DNA from: Tridacna crocea
Taxonomy: Eukaryota; Mollusca; Bivalvia; Cardiida; Cardiidae
Reading direction: 5' to 3'
Length of the DNA: 64,000 nucleotides
Assembly (NCBI GenBank): GCA_943736015.1
Contig: OX031070.1
Location: 43,548,173 to 43,612,172 of the forward strand
Positions 36,961-48,196 of the stretch are shown in pieces. The notes under the pieces are model-generated. The model ran no database searches. It worked only from the letters and a program-made list of their open reading frames with translations, and was not told where the DNA came from. Numbering within the stretch: position 1 is the stretch's first letter; every line of letters begins with the position of its first letter. The position numbers were made by a program, and so were the translations under genes.

Positions 36961-37141
36961 TTTTCTATATAAAATTCATGATCCTATTTATTTTTCTTTT
37001 TTGCAGCCTGATCTTGATTTACAATTTCTGCAACAAGAACTGAAGTTTTGACAAACTCTCGAAGAATTAATACTTGTTATAAAATGTTTGTCTTTGGTAT
37101 AAACAGCTTCAAACACATAAAGCACCATGGCTTTTTTTTCC

Positions 37142-37374
37142 TTAACTCTTTATCTAACTACAAAATTTTAGACATATTTCAAAGCTCTTGTAGACTACAA
37201 ATTTATTTTGGCTTATTTATAAATAAAATGTTTTTGTCTTTAAAAGACAAGAAAACATTGTTGGTTAAAGGAGAAATTGCTGGTGACAACATTTTCTCCT
37301 TTTTCCACAATGTTTTCGAAGCCTTATTTCTCAGAGTTGTTCTAAAAACTCTGGACTATATAGTAAAGGGTCAA
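37142..37374 (-). repeat. P1 MITE, diverged
   Basis: Core GGAGAAATTGCTGGTGACAAC is shortened; right end GGGTCAA. Confidence 0.78.
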
Positions 37375-37662
37375 ACAAAAATTATACACAAATATATAAA
37401 ACTAATCATGATGCACCAATTTTTTTTATGAAATCAAATCATACAAAATCAAATAACGCTACTTTGCAAGCAAAGATAAGTAATGCTGAAAATAACTATT
37501 TCAAAAAATGTTTCCAACTCAATTATTTTCCGACAAAATTTGAAGCAAAATGCTAAAGAATAGAAAGAAAAAAACTCAGTGAAATATAGATAATTAAGAA
37601 AGGCCTAATGCACGAATCAATGAAATATCAACATAAGCCATCAAAGGAACATGTTGCTCTTC

Positions 37663-37891
37663 TTAACTCATTACCAAACGACAAAACTTTAGGTTTGTCC
37701 AAATCTAAAGCATTTGCAGACGACAAATTAAAAGTGACTGAAAATTTGAATTTTGTTTTGTGAAGGGGAGAACACACTATGGGAAAAGGAGAAAATGCTG
37801 GTTACCAGCATTTTCTCCTTTTTCCACAATGTTTTCTTAAGGCTTCTTTCTCAGCGTCGTCAAAAGTAGGGACTGTGTGGTAATGGGTTAA
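37663..37891 (-). repeat. P1 MITE, full
   Basis: TTAA at both ends; left core edge TATGGG against right TCCAC. Confidence 0.93.
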
Positions 37892-38024
37892 GTAATTTCT
37901 TCATAATTACAATAATCAGCTGTCAGTAAAAAGGTTGTTTTACAGTGTTAACATGTTAATTATAGCTATTTATTACACTCTACCCTTTGATTATCAAAAT
38001 CTTAAATTGTGTATATTTTTTTCA

Positions 38025-38524
38025 TTAACCCTTTCCCAAACGACAACTTTTGGACTCTTCCAAACAGAAACAGTTTGCGGACGACAATTTTAGATTTGAA
38101 CAAAATGGCAAAAAGTTCTTGAAAAGGGTAGAAAACACTTTGGGAAAAGGAGAAATTGCTCGTTACAAGCAATTTCTCCTTGTCTCATAGTGTTTTCAAA
38201 AGACTTTTACTGCAGACACGTAAAAACCAGGGCTTGTTTGTTGGTTGGTTGGTTGTATTGGGGTTTAGCGCCACTTTAGCAGCTAAGGTCATATCATGGC
38301 GGTCGGTGACGCACATGTGTTTCCTGGCTTTCTCACACTGGTATTTACACTACTTTCTTTCCAAAGCCACCGACTACTTTTCTCACATGCTTCAGCAGAG
38401 GTGAGAGGCGAAAATACGCCGGAAAGAAAGTTTGCCTCAACCGGGTATCGAACTCACAACCACCAGGTCATGAGTCCGACACGCTCACCACTAAGGGGGC
38501 AGGGCTTGTTTGGGAATGGGTTAA
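38025..38524 (+). repeat. P3 MITE interrupted by S1 SINE
   Basis: TTAA at both ends (38025, 38521). The P3 right end CAGGGCTTGTTTG is duplicated at 38228-38240 and 38500-38512 around the SINE. Confidence 0.93.
38241..38499 (-). repeat. S1 SINE inserted in P3
   Basis: Antisense S1: TTGGTTGGTTGGTTGTATTG tail at left, head GGTCATGAGTCCGACACGCT at right, 13-bp target duplication. Confidence 0.93.
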
Positions 38525-39479
38525 TTACAAACATGTTCAACTGTATGTGAAGTATCGGTATCATGTTTACAAGAGGCCATATCATGACCGACACATAGTT
38601 AAAGGCAAAAACATAATGACAAATATTCAACAACAAAAAAAAGCTATATAATGAATTTAGCTCCTTGCTTGGGAAAAAAATGAAGCCTCCTATAATGAAT
38701 CCATATAAAGAAATGTCTATGAAATACAAAGAATATAAGAATACAAAATAAGTTTCACAGATCTTTCTCAAAAATGGCTTTGCCATGATCAGTACAAGTA
38801 TATTGCCATGATCAGTACAAGTATATTCAAATATAGAATAGATAAAACTAGAACTGTCACTTAAAGGTGACTTAAACACCCTGCCAAATGCTTTGACGAT
38901 GATGACTCCGTGGGATTAAAGTCCCTCCCTGCTTTAAGCATATTTGGTATGGACCATTACAGAAACAGATTCGGATACAAGGAAATCCTGGTACATGCCC
39001 CTAGCTCTTCTTGGATTCTTCTTTCAATTTGTTGTCTGCATATGCATTTAAAGTGGACAAGGAAAAAAGTTGTCTGATACATAGCAAACTAATCTGCAAT
39101 AAAAGTCAAGATGAAGCTTGCTACACTAAATGCCACTGTGCAAGAACACAAACAGACAGACAAGAAAGCAGGTTGACTCCACTACACTCCTGCAGAATTG
39201 TATGGTCTGTAGAGGTTTAATATTGTTTACAGAGATGCATACATTGTATATGTTTAAATATTTCATATTTACAGAAAAAAATTGTTTTCATTCATTCCCT
39301 GACATTCTGCATTGAAGTTACAATATCCATTTTCTTCCAAGATTAATTTTGGACTTGTCAAGAATGGAAACATTCCGAAGCAATAACCTTTGAAAGAGTC
39401 ATATCTGTAAGAACCAGTTTCATTCAAATAGAATTCCAGAGGTCATCATCCAAAACAAGGTCTTTTCAATCTTAACAAT
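38525..39479. other. No gene recognised
   Basis: AT-rich. A 24-bp tandem duplication (TTGCCATGATCAGTACAAGTATA, 38780-38827) is the only structure seen. A 141-codon reverse-strand frame over it is hydrophobic but matches nothing I know. Confidence 0.5.
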
Positions 39480-39660
39480 AACTTTCGACTCTTCCAAACC
39501 CATTCAAATTCAAAGAATTTGCAAACAACAGATGAAACTTGATGCAAAAGATGACATTTGTCATTGGCGATGTGGATTACCAGCATTTTCTCCTTTTCTC
39601 ACATTGTTTCTGAAAACTCTCTTCTGGGGTTTTAAAAACATACTGGTAGATCTTGGATTT
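39480..39660 (-). repeat. P1 MITE, left core arm missing
   Basis: GATGTGGATTACCAGCATTTTC: the core starts at the palindrome centre. Confidence 0.65.
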
Positions 39661-39700
39661 AAGCTGATAGCTTGTGCACCTCTTTACCACACAAGTTTTA

Positions 39701-39927
39701 GTCCTTTACCACACAATGCGGACTTGTAATGACCCTGAGGAACAAGCCTTATAACACCAATGTGGGAAAAGGAGAAAATGCTGGTTATCAGCATTTTCTC
39801 CTTTTTTCCCACAATGTTTTCTATCCTATCAAAAGATATGTGCATCATTTGGGGCACAATGAAATTGTCCTCTGTAGCTGCTTTGAATTTGGTTCAGTCT
39901 AAAATTTAGATGTGTGGTAAAAGGTTA
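39701..39927 (+). repeat. P1 MITE
   Basis: Left TTAA lost, right TTAA present; core GCTGGTTATCAGC. Confidence 0.88.
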
Positions 39928-39939
39928 ATGAACAAGATG

Positions 39940-40115
39940 GAAAAGGCATGAAAAGCACTGTGGAAAAAGGAGAAAATACATGTTTTTTCTCTTTTTTTCG
40001 ACAAGTTTTCTACCCTCTCACATATAGTTCATACAAGTAGCATATAACTTGTCACCTACATACGCTTTGAATTCCGACCAATCTAAAAATTTACAGTGTG
40101 ATGAAGAGTTTATAA
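39940..40115 (+). repeat. P1 MITE, decayed
   Basis: GTGGAAAAAGGAGAAAATAC with a broken right arm. Confidence 0.55.
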
Positions 40116-40383
40116 ACATTGTCTCAATAAGACAAAATCTTTTCTAAGTTTCAGTGGAATACAATAACAGCAATGAGAGTGGTCATGTTTATGTATTTGG
40201 CACATTAAAAATGTTAAAAGAGTCTAGAAATAACAGCAGAATATCAGGGAACAAGAATGAAATGACTACACAACACTTTTGATATCAAAACTTTCACCTG
40301 GATTGATTTGTTATATTTCTGGAGTAAAAAATCACCCCATTGTCTCTGTTAGAAATTGCCCATTTCACAAACAATAGTAATGT

Positions 40384-40612
40384 TTAACTCTTTACCATAT
40401 AGCAACATTCTAAGCCTATCCAAATTGAAAGCATTTGCAGACGACAATTTCAAAGTGCCTCAATTGGAGAAATTTTGCTTTGATAGAGGAGAAAACATTG
40501 TGGAAAAAGGAGAAAATGCTGGTTAACAGCATTTTCTCCCTTTCCCACAATGTTTTCAAAAGGCTTTTTCCTCATGGTTGTTAAAAAAGTTCATTGTGTG
40601 GTAAAGGGTTAA
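40384..40612 (-). repeat. P1 MITE, full
   Basis: TTAA at both ends. Confidence 0.92.
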
Positions 40613-40619
40613 ATAACTA

Positions 40620-40861
40620 CAAGGCAGAAAGCTTTTGAAAACATATTGGAAAAAGAGAAAATGCTGTAATCAGCATTTTCTCTTTTTCCAACAATGTTCA
40701 GCATTCTCTCTCTTTTCAATAATGTTTTCTACCCTTTCAGAGACCAGTTTCATCATTTGAGAAATATCTCAGCAAGTCAAATGGCTAATTTGGGACATCT
40801 GTCATCAGCAAATACCTTCATTTTGGACAAAGCTACAATTTCGTCATATGATAGAGAATTT
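40620..40861 (+). repeat. P1 MITE, diverged
   Basis: Core TTGGAAAAAGAGAAAATGC / GCATTTTCTCTTTTTCCAA: two changes mirrored on both arms. A second TTCAATAATGTTTTCT follows. Confidence 0.75.
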
Positions 40862-41090
40862 ACCCTTTACAACTTGACAAAAATTTACAACAGTCCTTAT
40901 CAAAAACATCTGCAGACAACAGATAAAATGTGACGACAAAAAACTGAAATTTCTTCACTGAAAAGTAGAACACATCGTGGGAAAAGGAGAAAAATGCTGG
41001 TTACCAGCATTTTCTCCTTTTCCCACAATGTTTTCAAAAGCCTTCTCTGTTAAGATCATTAAAACCAGGGATTTTTTGGTATGTTGTAAA
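40859..41090 (-). repeat. P1 MITE, ends lost
   Basis: Good core with one extra A on the left arm. Confidence 0.78.
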
Positions 41091-41220
41091 ATGATTAAAA
41101 TACTGTCATTGGAGCCTATTCATCAGTTAATTGAATTTTCAAACTTCCAGAATATTTGACAATATCAATTCTCATACAACACATTTATATCCCTGTTTAA
41201 AAATAATTAACAAAAACTGC

Positions 41221-41451
41221 TTAAACCCTTTACTCCATATATACTCATTTCTACGCATTGCTTGTAGGAGCCTTTTGGAAAACACTGTGGCAAAAGGTGA
41301 AATTGATCATGACGAGCAATTTCACCTTTTGCCACAATGTTTTCTACACTATCAAAATGTGTCATATACACATAAGAAATGGCTTCATTCTTAATATTAT
41401 TTAGGGTCAATTAGAGATGCCATAGAAATGCCTTATGGAGTAAAGGGTTAA
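41221..41451 (+). repeat. P2 MITE, full
   Basis: TTAA at both ends; core loop GATCATGACGAGC. Confidence 0.93.
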
Positions 41452-41654
41452 CTGTTAATGGCAACTTTCAAAACCAATCTTTTGAAACCCACTACCTGAC
41501 CCCACTTCTAAAAGAAAGCTTGTCAAAAATTTCATTATTGAATATAAAGCTGACAGGTGCAGTTATTCTTTAACTACCGGTATCAATACATCAGACAGGC
41601 ATGGTGCATAACCATAAAAAGCCAAATTTTACCTCCTTACTACAAAAAAAAACT

Positions 41655-41883
41655 TTAACTCTTTACCAAACAGCAAAATTTTAGACTTGTCCAAATTGAA
41701 AGCATTTGCAGACGACAAAATAAATGTGAATTAAAAACTGAAATTTTATTTGGAAAGGGTAGAAAACATTGTGGGAAAAGGAGAAAATGCTGGTTACCAG
41801 CATTTTCTCCTTTTCCTACAATGTTTTCAAAGGCTATTTTTCCCAAGGTCGTTAAAAGTCGGGATTGTGTGGTAAAGAGTTAA
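41655..41883 (-). repeat. P1 MITE, full
   Basis: TTAA at both ends. Confidence 0.94.
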
Positions 41884-42174
41884 TGCTAGTCCAAACAAGC
41901 CTTTGCAGAAGATAAACATTGCAAAAATGAATTTGTATCATAAGAAATAGAAAAGAATTAAGTGGGAGGGGGGGAAATTTAATGCTTTCAAAAGTTTGAT
42001 TTTCCTGGTTTGTTACAAATTAGAATTTTGTGCATGGTAATGGATTAATGCTTATATCGCAAGTAACAGACATAATACCTGTGTTTCTATATGGGATGTT
42101 TCATTGTAGACAATTTATGCATTTGTCGGTTTGTCAATTAACTGACTTCTCATTTCAGTTTGTCTGCTCCATTT

Positions 42175-42399
42175 CTGTACCAAACGACATAATTTTAGAC
42201 TGTTCCAAACTGAAAGCACCTGCACACGACAAAATAAATGCAACTCAAGAACTGAAATTTTGTATCCAGAAGGGTAGAAAACATTATGGGAAAAGGAGAA
42301 AATACTGGTTAACAGCATTTTTTCCTGTTCCCACAATGTTTTCAAAAGGTTTCTATCTCGCGGTCACAAAAACCAGGGATTGTTTGGTAAAAGGGTTAA
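42175..42399 (-). repeat. P1 MITE
   Basis: Right end AACCAGGGATTGTTTGG is P1b-like while the left end is P1: a chimera of ends. Confidence 0.86.
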
Positions 42400-42410
42400 A
42401 TGCTGTTGTT

Positions 42411-42506
42411 TATCCCTCACCACACAATCCAAACTTAAATCACACCTGGAAAAAAGCTTTATTAAAAAACATTGTGGGAATAGGACAAAATTCTGGTTGT
42501 ATAGTG
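42411..42506 (+). repeat. Half P1 MITE
   Basis: Runs from CACCACACAATCC to ATTCTGGTT and stops at the palindrome centre. Confidence 0.8.
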
Positions 42507-42736
42507 TTCAACTCTTTACCACACAATCCCGACTTTTAAAGACCCTAAGAAAGAAGCCTTTTGAAAACACTGTGGGAAAAGGAGAAAATGCTGGTAACCA
42601 GCATTTTCTCCTTTTCCCGCAGTGTTTTCTACCCTTCCCAAACCGAATTTTAATTTTTCAGTCGCCTTTATTTTGTCGTCTGCAAATGCTTTCAATTTGG
42701 ACTAATCTAAAATTTTCTCGTGTGGTAAAGAGTTAA
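42507..42736 (+). repeat. P1 MITE, full
   Basis: Left TTCA, right TTAA, core nearly perfect. Confidence 0.93.
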
Positions 42737-42744
42737 CGCCTCTT

Positions 42745-43005
42745 TGAACATTATTTCAGTTATACAGCGGCAGCCACTGCACCTATCCATGCTTTCCTGG
42801 ATTCTTTTACCAGCGCTCCAAACAATTTTCTTTCCAAGCCACTGGCTGCTTTCCAACATAAAACAATGGTCAGCAGTGGGAGAAGAATGAATCCTGTTGC
42901 AATCACTATTACCAATCTTCAGACAAAAATTGGCTGAGCCAGGGATGGAACCCATGTCCCCTTGTTCTCAAGTCCTGCACGCTACCGACTGAACTGCTAG
43001 GGTGG
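42745..43005 (-). repeat. S2 tRNA-derived SINE
   Basis: Reverse strand head CAGTTCAGTCGGTAGCGTG (A-box) and ACATGGGTTCCATCCCTGG (B-box); body ends GAAAGCATGGATAGGTGCAG. Confidence 0.85.
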
Positions 43006-43006
43006 G

Positions 43007-43090
43007 AAAAGGAGAATATGCTGGTTACTAGCATTTTCCTCTTTCTCCACAGTGATTTCCAAAGCCTTCTTCCTCAGGAATCATTTCATT
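43007..43090 (-). repeat. P1 core fragment
   Basis: GTGGGAAAAGGAGAATATGC / GCATTTTCCTC core directly after the SINE head. Confidence 0.7.
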
Positions 43091-43115
43091 TTTTTTGCCG
43101 GAATATAATAAAACC

Positions 43116-43344
43116 TTAACCCTTTCCCAAACGGCAAATTTTGGACCAGACCAAATTGAAAGCATTTTGCAGATGACAAATTAACAGTTGCTAAAAAGAT
43201 TATTTTTCTATATGATAGGGTAGAAAACATTGTGGGAAAAGGAGAAAATGCTGGTTACCAGCATTTTCTCCTTTTCCCACAATGTTTTCAAAAGGCTTCT
43301 ATTCCTGACCCGTAAAAACCAGTGATTGTTTGGCAAAGGGTTAA
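43116..43344 (+). repeat. P1b MITE, full
   Basis: TTAA at both ends, perfect core; best P1b reference copy. Confidence 0.95.
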
Positions 43345-43618
43345 CTTATCAATAGCACTTATAAGTGTACATATATGTATATGATTGATAATTCAATTTT
43401 CAATGTATTTAAATACAAATAAATTGTCATTCTGATTTTATTACGATAAAATCCTAACTACCGGTATGTTAAAGCATACACCATAAAAAGCTATTGCTTT
43501 CTTGATTATCATTGCAGTTAAGTCAGCATGCTAGAGACTATTTTGGCAATAAAGAGGTCAATACTGGGCTAGATAAATGGGTGATTTGTACAAAATAATT
43601 CTAATACTACTATGACAC

Positions 43619-43836
43619 ATCAACTCTTTACCAAGCGACAGAATTTTTGACATGGTCAAGATGAAAGCATTTGCAGTGATACAAATTAAATATAACTCAA
43701 CTGAAAGGATGTGTTTTTGACAGAGTATAAAATCATTGTAAGAAAAGGAGAAAATGCCGGTTATCAGCCTTTCCTTTTTTTCCCCACAATGATTTCAAGA
43801 GCTTACCTACTCTGGATTGTTTGGTAAACAGCTTAA
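43619..43836 (-). repeat. P1 MITE, diverged
   Basis: Core GCCGGTTATCAGC with decayed right arm. Confidence 0.75.
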
Positions 43837-43952
43837 CAAAGAAAATTATACAGTCATTTTTTTTCAAAATAAATAATGACTTTAAACAGAAGCTGAAGAG
43901 TCTAATACATCTTTGTTAGTGGTACAGATACAAAGCTGAAAGATATTTACAT

Positions 43953-44060
43953 TCTAATTCTTTACAAAACAATTTTCTTTTTTTTTTGACCCTAATGAAA
44001 AACAGCTTCTAAATACATATTGTAGGAAAGGAATAAAACACTGTCAAGCACCATTTTGTT
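43953..44060 (+). repeat. P1 left fragment
   Basis: TTTACAAAACAATTTTC, GACCCTAATGAAAAACAG and a broken core. Confidence 0.5.
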
Positions 44061-44080
44061 CTGAAGACAAACTCTCTCAC

Positions 44081-44316
44081 TTAACTCTTTACCAAACAAC
44101 AAAATTTTTAAAATTTTAGACTGGTCCAAATTGAAAACATTTGCAGACGATAAAATAAATGTGACTCAAAAATTGAAATTTGATTTGGGAAGGGAAGAAA
44201 ACATTGTGGGAAAAGGAGAAAATGCTGGTTACCAGCATTTTCTCCTTTTCCTACAATGTTTTCAAAAGCTTTCTTTTTCAGGGTCGTTAAAATTCAGGAT
44301 AGTGTGGTAGAGTTAA
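44081..44316 (-). repeat. P1 MITE, full
   Basis: TTAA at both ends; 9-bp internal duplication of AAAATTTT near the left end. Right TTAA shared with the next copy. Confidence 0.93.
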
Positions 44317-44541
44317 CCCATTACCACACAATCCCTACTTTTGACGCCCCTGAGAAAGAAGCCTTTTGAAAACACTACGGAAAAAGGAGAAAATGCTGGT
44401 AACCAGCATTTTCTCCTTTTCCCACAGTGTTTTCTACCCTTCCCAGAACAAATTTCTATTTGTTAGTCACCTTTATTTTGTCGTCTGCAAATGCTTTCAA
44501 TTTGGACCAGTCTAAAATTCTCTTGTGTGGTAAAGAGTTAA
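44313..44541 (+). repeat. P1 MITE, abutting previous
   Basis: Opposite orientation to the 44081 copy; TTAA at both ends. Confidence 0.93.
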
Positions 44542-44600
44542 GCCATATGTACCTCTTTGCCAGCAAAACACTGAATTGTTCATATTTAACCATGTATTCT

Positions 44601-44785
44601 ATAAATCCAACTTTTAACAAACATGGTGAAGAGGGGTTCTATGAACATTGTGGGAATAAAAATTTAGTGACCGGCACTTTCTCTCTTTCCCAATATGTTT
44701 TCAAATCTTCCAAACTCAAATTTTGGTTTGCACCATGTTTATTTTGTCCTCTACAAAATGCATTCAACCTGGACAGGTCTTTTTA
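44601..44785 (+). repeat. P1 MITE, decayed
   Basis: Core AAATTTAGTGACCGGCAC not palindromic; GTCCTCTACAAAATGCATTC right half. Confidence 0.55.
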
Positions 44786-45057
44786 ACTATTTACCTAATG
44801 ACAATATTTTCAATTGGTCCAAATTGAAAGCATTTGCAGTTGACAAATTAAACATGACTGAAAAAGTTGAAATTTCTTTTGGGAAGGGAAGAAAACATTG
44901 TGGGAAAAGGAGAAAATGCTGTTGAAATTTCTTTTGGGAAGGGAAGAAAACATTGTGGGAAAAGGAGAAAATGCTGGTTACCAGCATTTTCTCCTTTTCC
45001 CACAATGCTTTCAAAAAGCTTCTTTCTAAAAGTTGGGATTGTGTCCTACAGAGTTAA
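44783..45057 (-). repeat. P1 MITE with internal 55-bp duplication
   Basis: GAAATTTCTTTTGGGAAGGG through AAAATGCTG occurs twice; the first copy breaks at the palindrome centre. TTAA at both ends. Confidence 0.93.
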
Positions 45058-45280
45058 CCCTTTGCCCCATTAGGCATTTCTAAGGTATCTCTAATTGACC
45101 CTAAATAACAGCAAGGATGAAGCTGTTTTTTATGTGTATAGGACCCTTTTTGATAGCATAGAAAACATTGTGGCAAAAGGTGAAATTGCTCGTCACGAGC
45201 AATTTCACCTTTTGCCACATGTTTTCAAAGGCTCCTACAAGCAATGCGTAGAAATGAGTATCTATGGAGTAAAGAGTTAA
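45054..45280 (-). repeat. P2 MITE, abutting P1
   Basis: Starts in the TTAA that ends the previous P1. Confidence 0.93.
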
Positions 45281-45529
45281 TGTCTGGCTAAGCACAAAAA
45301 CATGTACAAAAATATGTGAATAAAAAAAATTTTCTGACTGAATCAAACCTTGTACAATATGCTAATGTCATTAAACAGCAAGTGATAGTCGTAAGCATTG
45401 TGTCATGTTGCAAAGTTGTGTGGAACTGCATGATACATGAGACTTTATCCTAATGTCTAAACATACAAATGTTATGTTTTAGATCTTGAATGGGAAAAAT
45501 AATCATGATGAGGCAAGCTTACATAGCAC

Positions 45530-45599
45530 GCAACACACGAAAAGTGGACATTCAGACATTTTGCGCAGTCCGCGCAGGCTAATCCGAAATAACATTTTC
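45530..45599. repeat. R7 fragment
   Basis: GAAAAGTGGACATTCAGACA and CAGTCCGCGCAGGCTAATCC. Confidence 0.6.
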
Positions 45600-45804
45600 C
45601 ATTATTCAGAGCGCCAGATATGAGGGAGTGATAGCATTCTAAATCCATTATATCTCTTCAAAACCCTATGTTGTGGGTACTCATTAGAATCGTCTCAATG
45701 AGACGATTCTAGTAAGTACCCATAACATAGGGTTTAGAGGATAATGATTAATATTTTTCATTTCGAAATCAAAATCACTCCCTCTACCTGGAACTCTCAT
45801 TATT
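45600..45804. repeat. P4 element with 7-bp target duplication
   Basis: Element 45607-45797; CATTATT flanks it at 45600-45606 and 45798-45804. Central palindrome GGTACTCATTAGAATCGTCT / AGACGATTCTAGTAAGTACC. Confidence 0.85.
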
Positions 45805-45859
45805 ATGTAATTTTCAGTTATGCTCAAGTAATCAACTGTTGCACAAAATTTAATGTTGT

Positions 45860-46035
45860 AAAGTGCCGTCACAGATTAACCAGCGCGGATTGAACAGGCT
45901 AATCTGAGACAACACTTTACGTAAATGTCCGAATGCCCATTTACGCAAGTTGCAGACCATATACAAATGAGCAATGTGCTGGCAAAAGGGGGCTTAATGT
46001 ATCTCTATGACGCATGGTAGCATGCGAGTCTTCAT
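45860..46035. repeat. R7 and R8 pieces
   Basis: AAAGTGCCGTCACAGATTAA / GGCTAATCTGAGACAACAC, then GCTGGCAAAAGGGGGCTTAA and ATCTCTATGACGCATGG of R8. Confidence 0.55.
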
Positions 46036-46354
46036 ATAACCTCATGTGTCCTTGTTCCATGATGAAAAGGAAACACCAAAGTGAAATGAAGAATTTACAC
46101 AGGAACATGAGCTAAAGATTAACATGCCTCCATCAAAAATAACTTCTGATGACTTTCATGAAAAACAATTAACTTAAGATAGGAGTTTCCATGTTCAATG
46201 TGCATAAATGAAAAAAGCATGTCGTTGGCCTTCTTTGGAAAACATGGTGTGACCTAATTCCTGTACTTCAGTAGCCTTTATAGAAACAAAGATCTTTGCA
46301 TTTTTTGTGAAGGAACACTATTTAGATATATAAGAAAAATGATGTCAATTTCTT

Positions 46355-46584
46355 TTAACTTATTACCAAACAACAAAATTTTAGGCTTGTCCAAATCGAA
46401 AGCATTTGCAGACGACAAAATAAGAAGGAATGAAAACTTGAAATTTCTTTTGTGAAGGGTAGAAAACATTGTGGGAAAAGGAGAAAATGCTGGTTACTAG
46501 CATTTTTTTCCTTTTCCCACAATGTTTTCTAACGGCTTCTTTCTCAGGATTGTCAAAAGAAAGGATTGTGTGTTAATGGGTTAA
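46355..46584 (-). repeat. P1 MITE, full
   Basis: TTAA at both ends. Confidence 0.93.
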
Positions 46585-46844
46585 ATGAGATAATTAATCT
46601 ATTTTTAATTAAAAGCATTTGTCTGGTATTTGGCTGAAATTCAAGGGTAATAAAAGGTTCCAATCACTGGTAAGGGTTACAAGCTGAAATACCGTGCGGC
46701 GTCATCAAACTTATGTTGTTTACGAGATGTAAACAACAATCACCAGTTCAAGGACACCCACAGAATAAGGGCACTTGACAATAATCACCGATCCATAAAA
46801 ATCCATCTTGTAGAATAGGCTGTATCAGGAGGTTTTCTGTTCCA

Positions 46845-47073
46845 TTAACCCTTTACCCCATAGATACTCATTTCTATGCATTGCTTGTAGGAGCCTGTAG
46901 AAAACATTGTGGCAAAAGGTGAAATTGCTCGTGACGAGCAATTTCACCTTTTGTCACAATGTTTTCTATGCTACCAAAAGGTGTCATATACACATAAGAA
47001 ACGGCTTCGTCCTTGCTGTTATATAGGGTCAATTTGAGATGCCTTAGAAATGCCTTATGGAGTAAAGGGTTAA
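46845..47073 (+). repeat. P2 MITE, full
   Basis: TTAA at both ends, core nearly perfect; good P2 reference. Confidence 0.95.
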
Positions 47074-47282
47074 CATTTAGAACATTGAATTGATTGCAAA
47101 AAGGTTTGACATGGCTTGATACTTTTTGCTGATGCACTATGTCCACTTTTGACAGTGCATGGTTCAAATATATTTTGACAAGCCTTGTCACAGCATACTC
47201 TCCCAAACTTATTTGCTAACATTCATAATTTCAGATGCTATCACACATGTATTACTACTGAAAAAAACTTTGTAGTTTGCAT

Positions 47283-47434
47283 GAGATTGTGATTTTTGAA
47301 AAAAAAAATGTTTTTGAAAGGGGTAGAAAACATGGTACAAAAAGGAGAAAATGCTGGTTTCCAGCATTCTCTCCTTTTACTTCAGGTTTTTTATTAGGGT
47401 TCATCAAAACTCAGGATTGTTTGGTAATAAGAGA
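47283..47434 (-). repeat. P1 MITE, diverged
   Basis: GGTACAAAAAGGAGAAAATGC / GCATTCTCTCCTTTTAC core. Confidence 0.72.
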
Positions 47435-47747
47435 AAGGCCTATTACAACTTCTGCTGTTTTTGCAACCAGTGAATATCAAGGTAAGATCACACATTTAGA
47501 GCAGTCTGATCTTTGATCTACTTTTTCCCTTAGTAGAGATACTCTGCACAACAACAACAACCTTGACATTGAAATTATCTGAGTCTCTATCAGAACTGAA
47601 AATGTTTTTCTGGTTAATAGCAGGCCTTTGAAGCTCAATTAGTCTGTCAGGAAACACTGAAATTTTCATTGGTTGATCATTGAACACTGTTACTATGAAT
47701 AGCACATTGGCACATGCTGTCTATATTGTTTAAATATTATGTAATCC

Positions 47748-48013
47748 TATGGCTTGTAACATGCGAAAAGGGGCATTTAGACATTAGCATAAAGTGTTGT
47801 CTCAGATCAGCCTGCGCAGTCTGCGCAGGCTAATCCGAGACAGCACTTTACGACTAAAAAAAGATTTTTTTCTACATTAAACTTGTGCAATACAGAAATT
47901 GTATAAGAACAAAAGGTTGGTTTCAGATTTAGTCCGTGCAGACTGCACAGGCTGATCTGAGACGACATTTTACGCCAATATTGAATGCCCCTTTTCACAT
48001 GTTACATGCCATA
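47748..48013. repeat. R7 element, full, 30-bp TIRs
   Basis: Ends TATGGCTTGTAACATGCGAA and TTCACATGTTACATGCCATA. Inside are two hairpins built on AGCCTGCGCAG / CTGCGCAGGCT (around 47790-47850) and CCGTGCAGACTGCACAGG (around 47930). No coding capacity. Confidence 0.88.
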
Positions 48014-48196
48014 TAGAGATGAAGGCATTGCGCCAATGTGCTACTTCGGTAACAGTGTTCGATGAGTGAGCGATGAAATTTTGGTCTTCTGTGACAGACC
48101 AATGGAGTGTTAAAGGCCTATGGGTTAGTTTAGAGCTCAATGGGTTAATACAAAATGGTAATAACAAACATGACAAAAATAAAAGTAAAATCCAGA

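Noticed and set aside
38454-38879. 141-codon hydrophobic reverse-strand frame as a membrane protein gene
   Set aside because: It runs from an S1 SINE end through AT-rich DNA; the hydrophobicity follows from T-rich sequence, and there is no motif or splice support.
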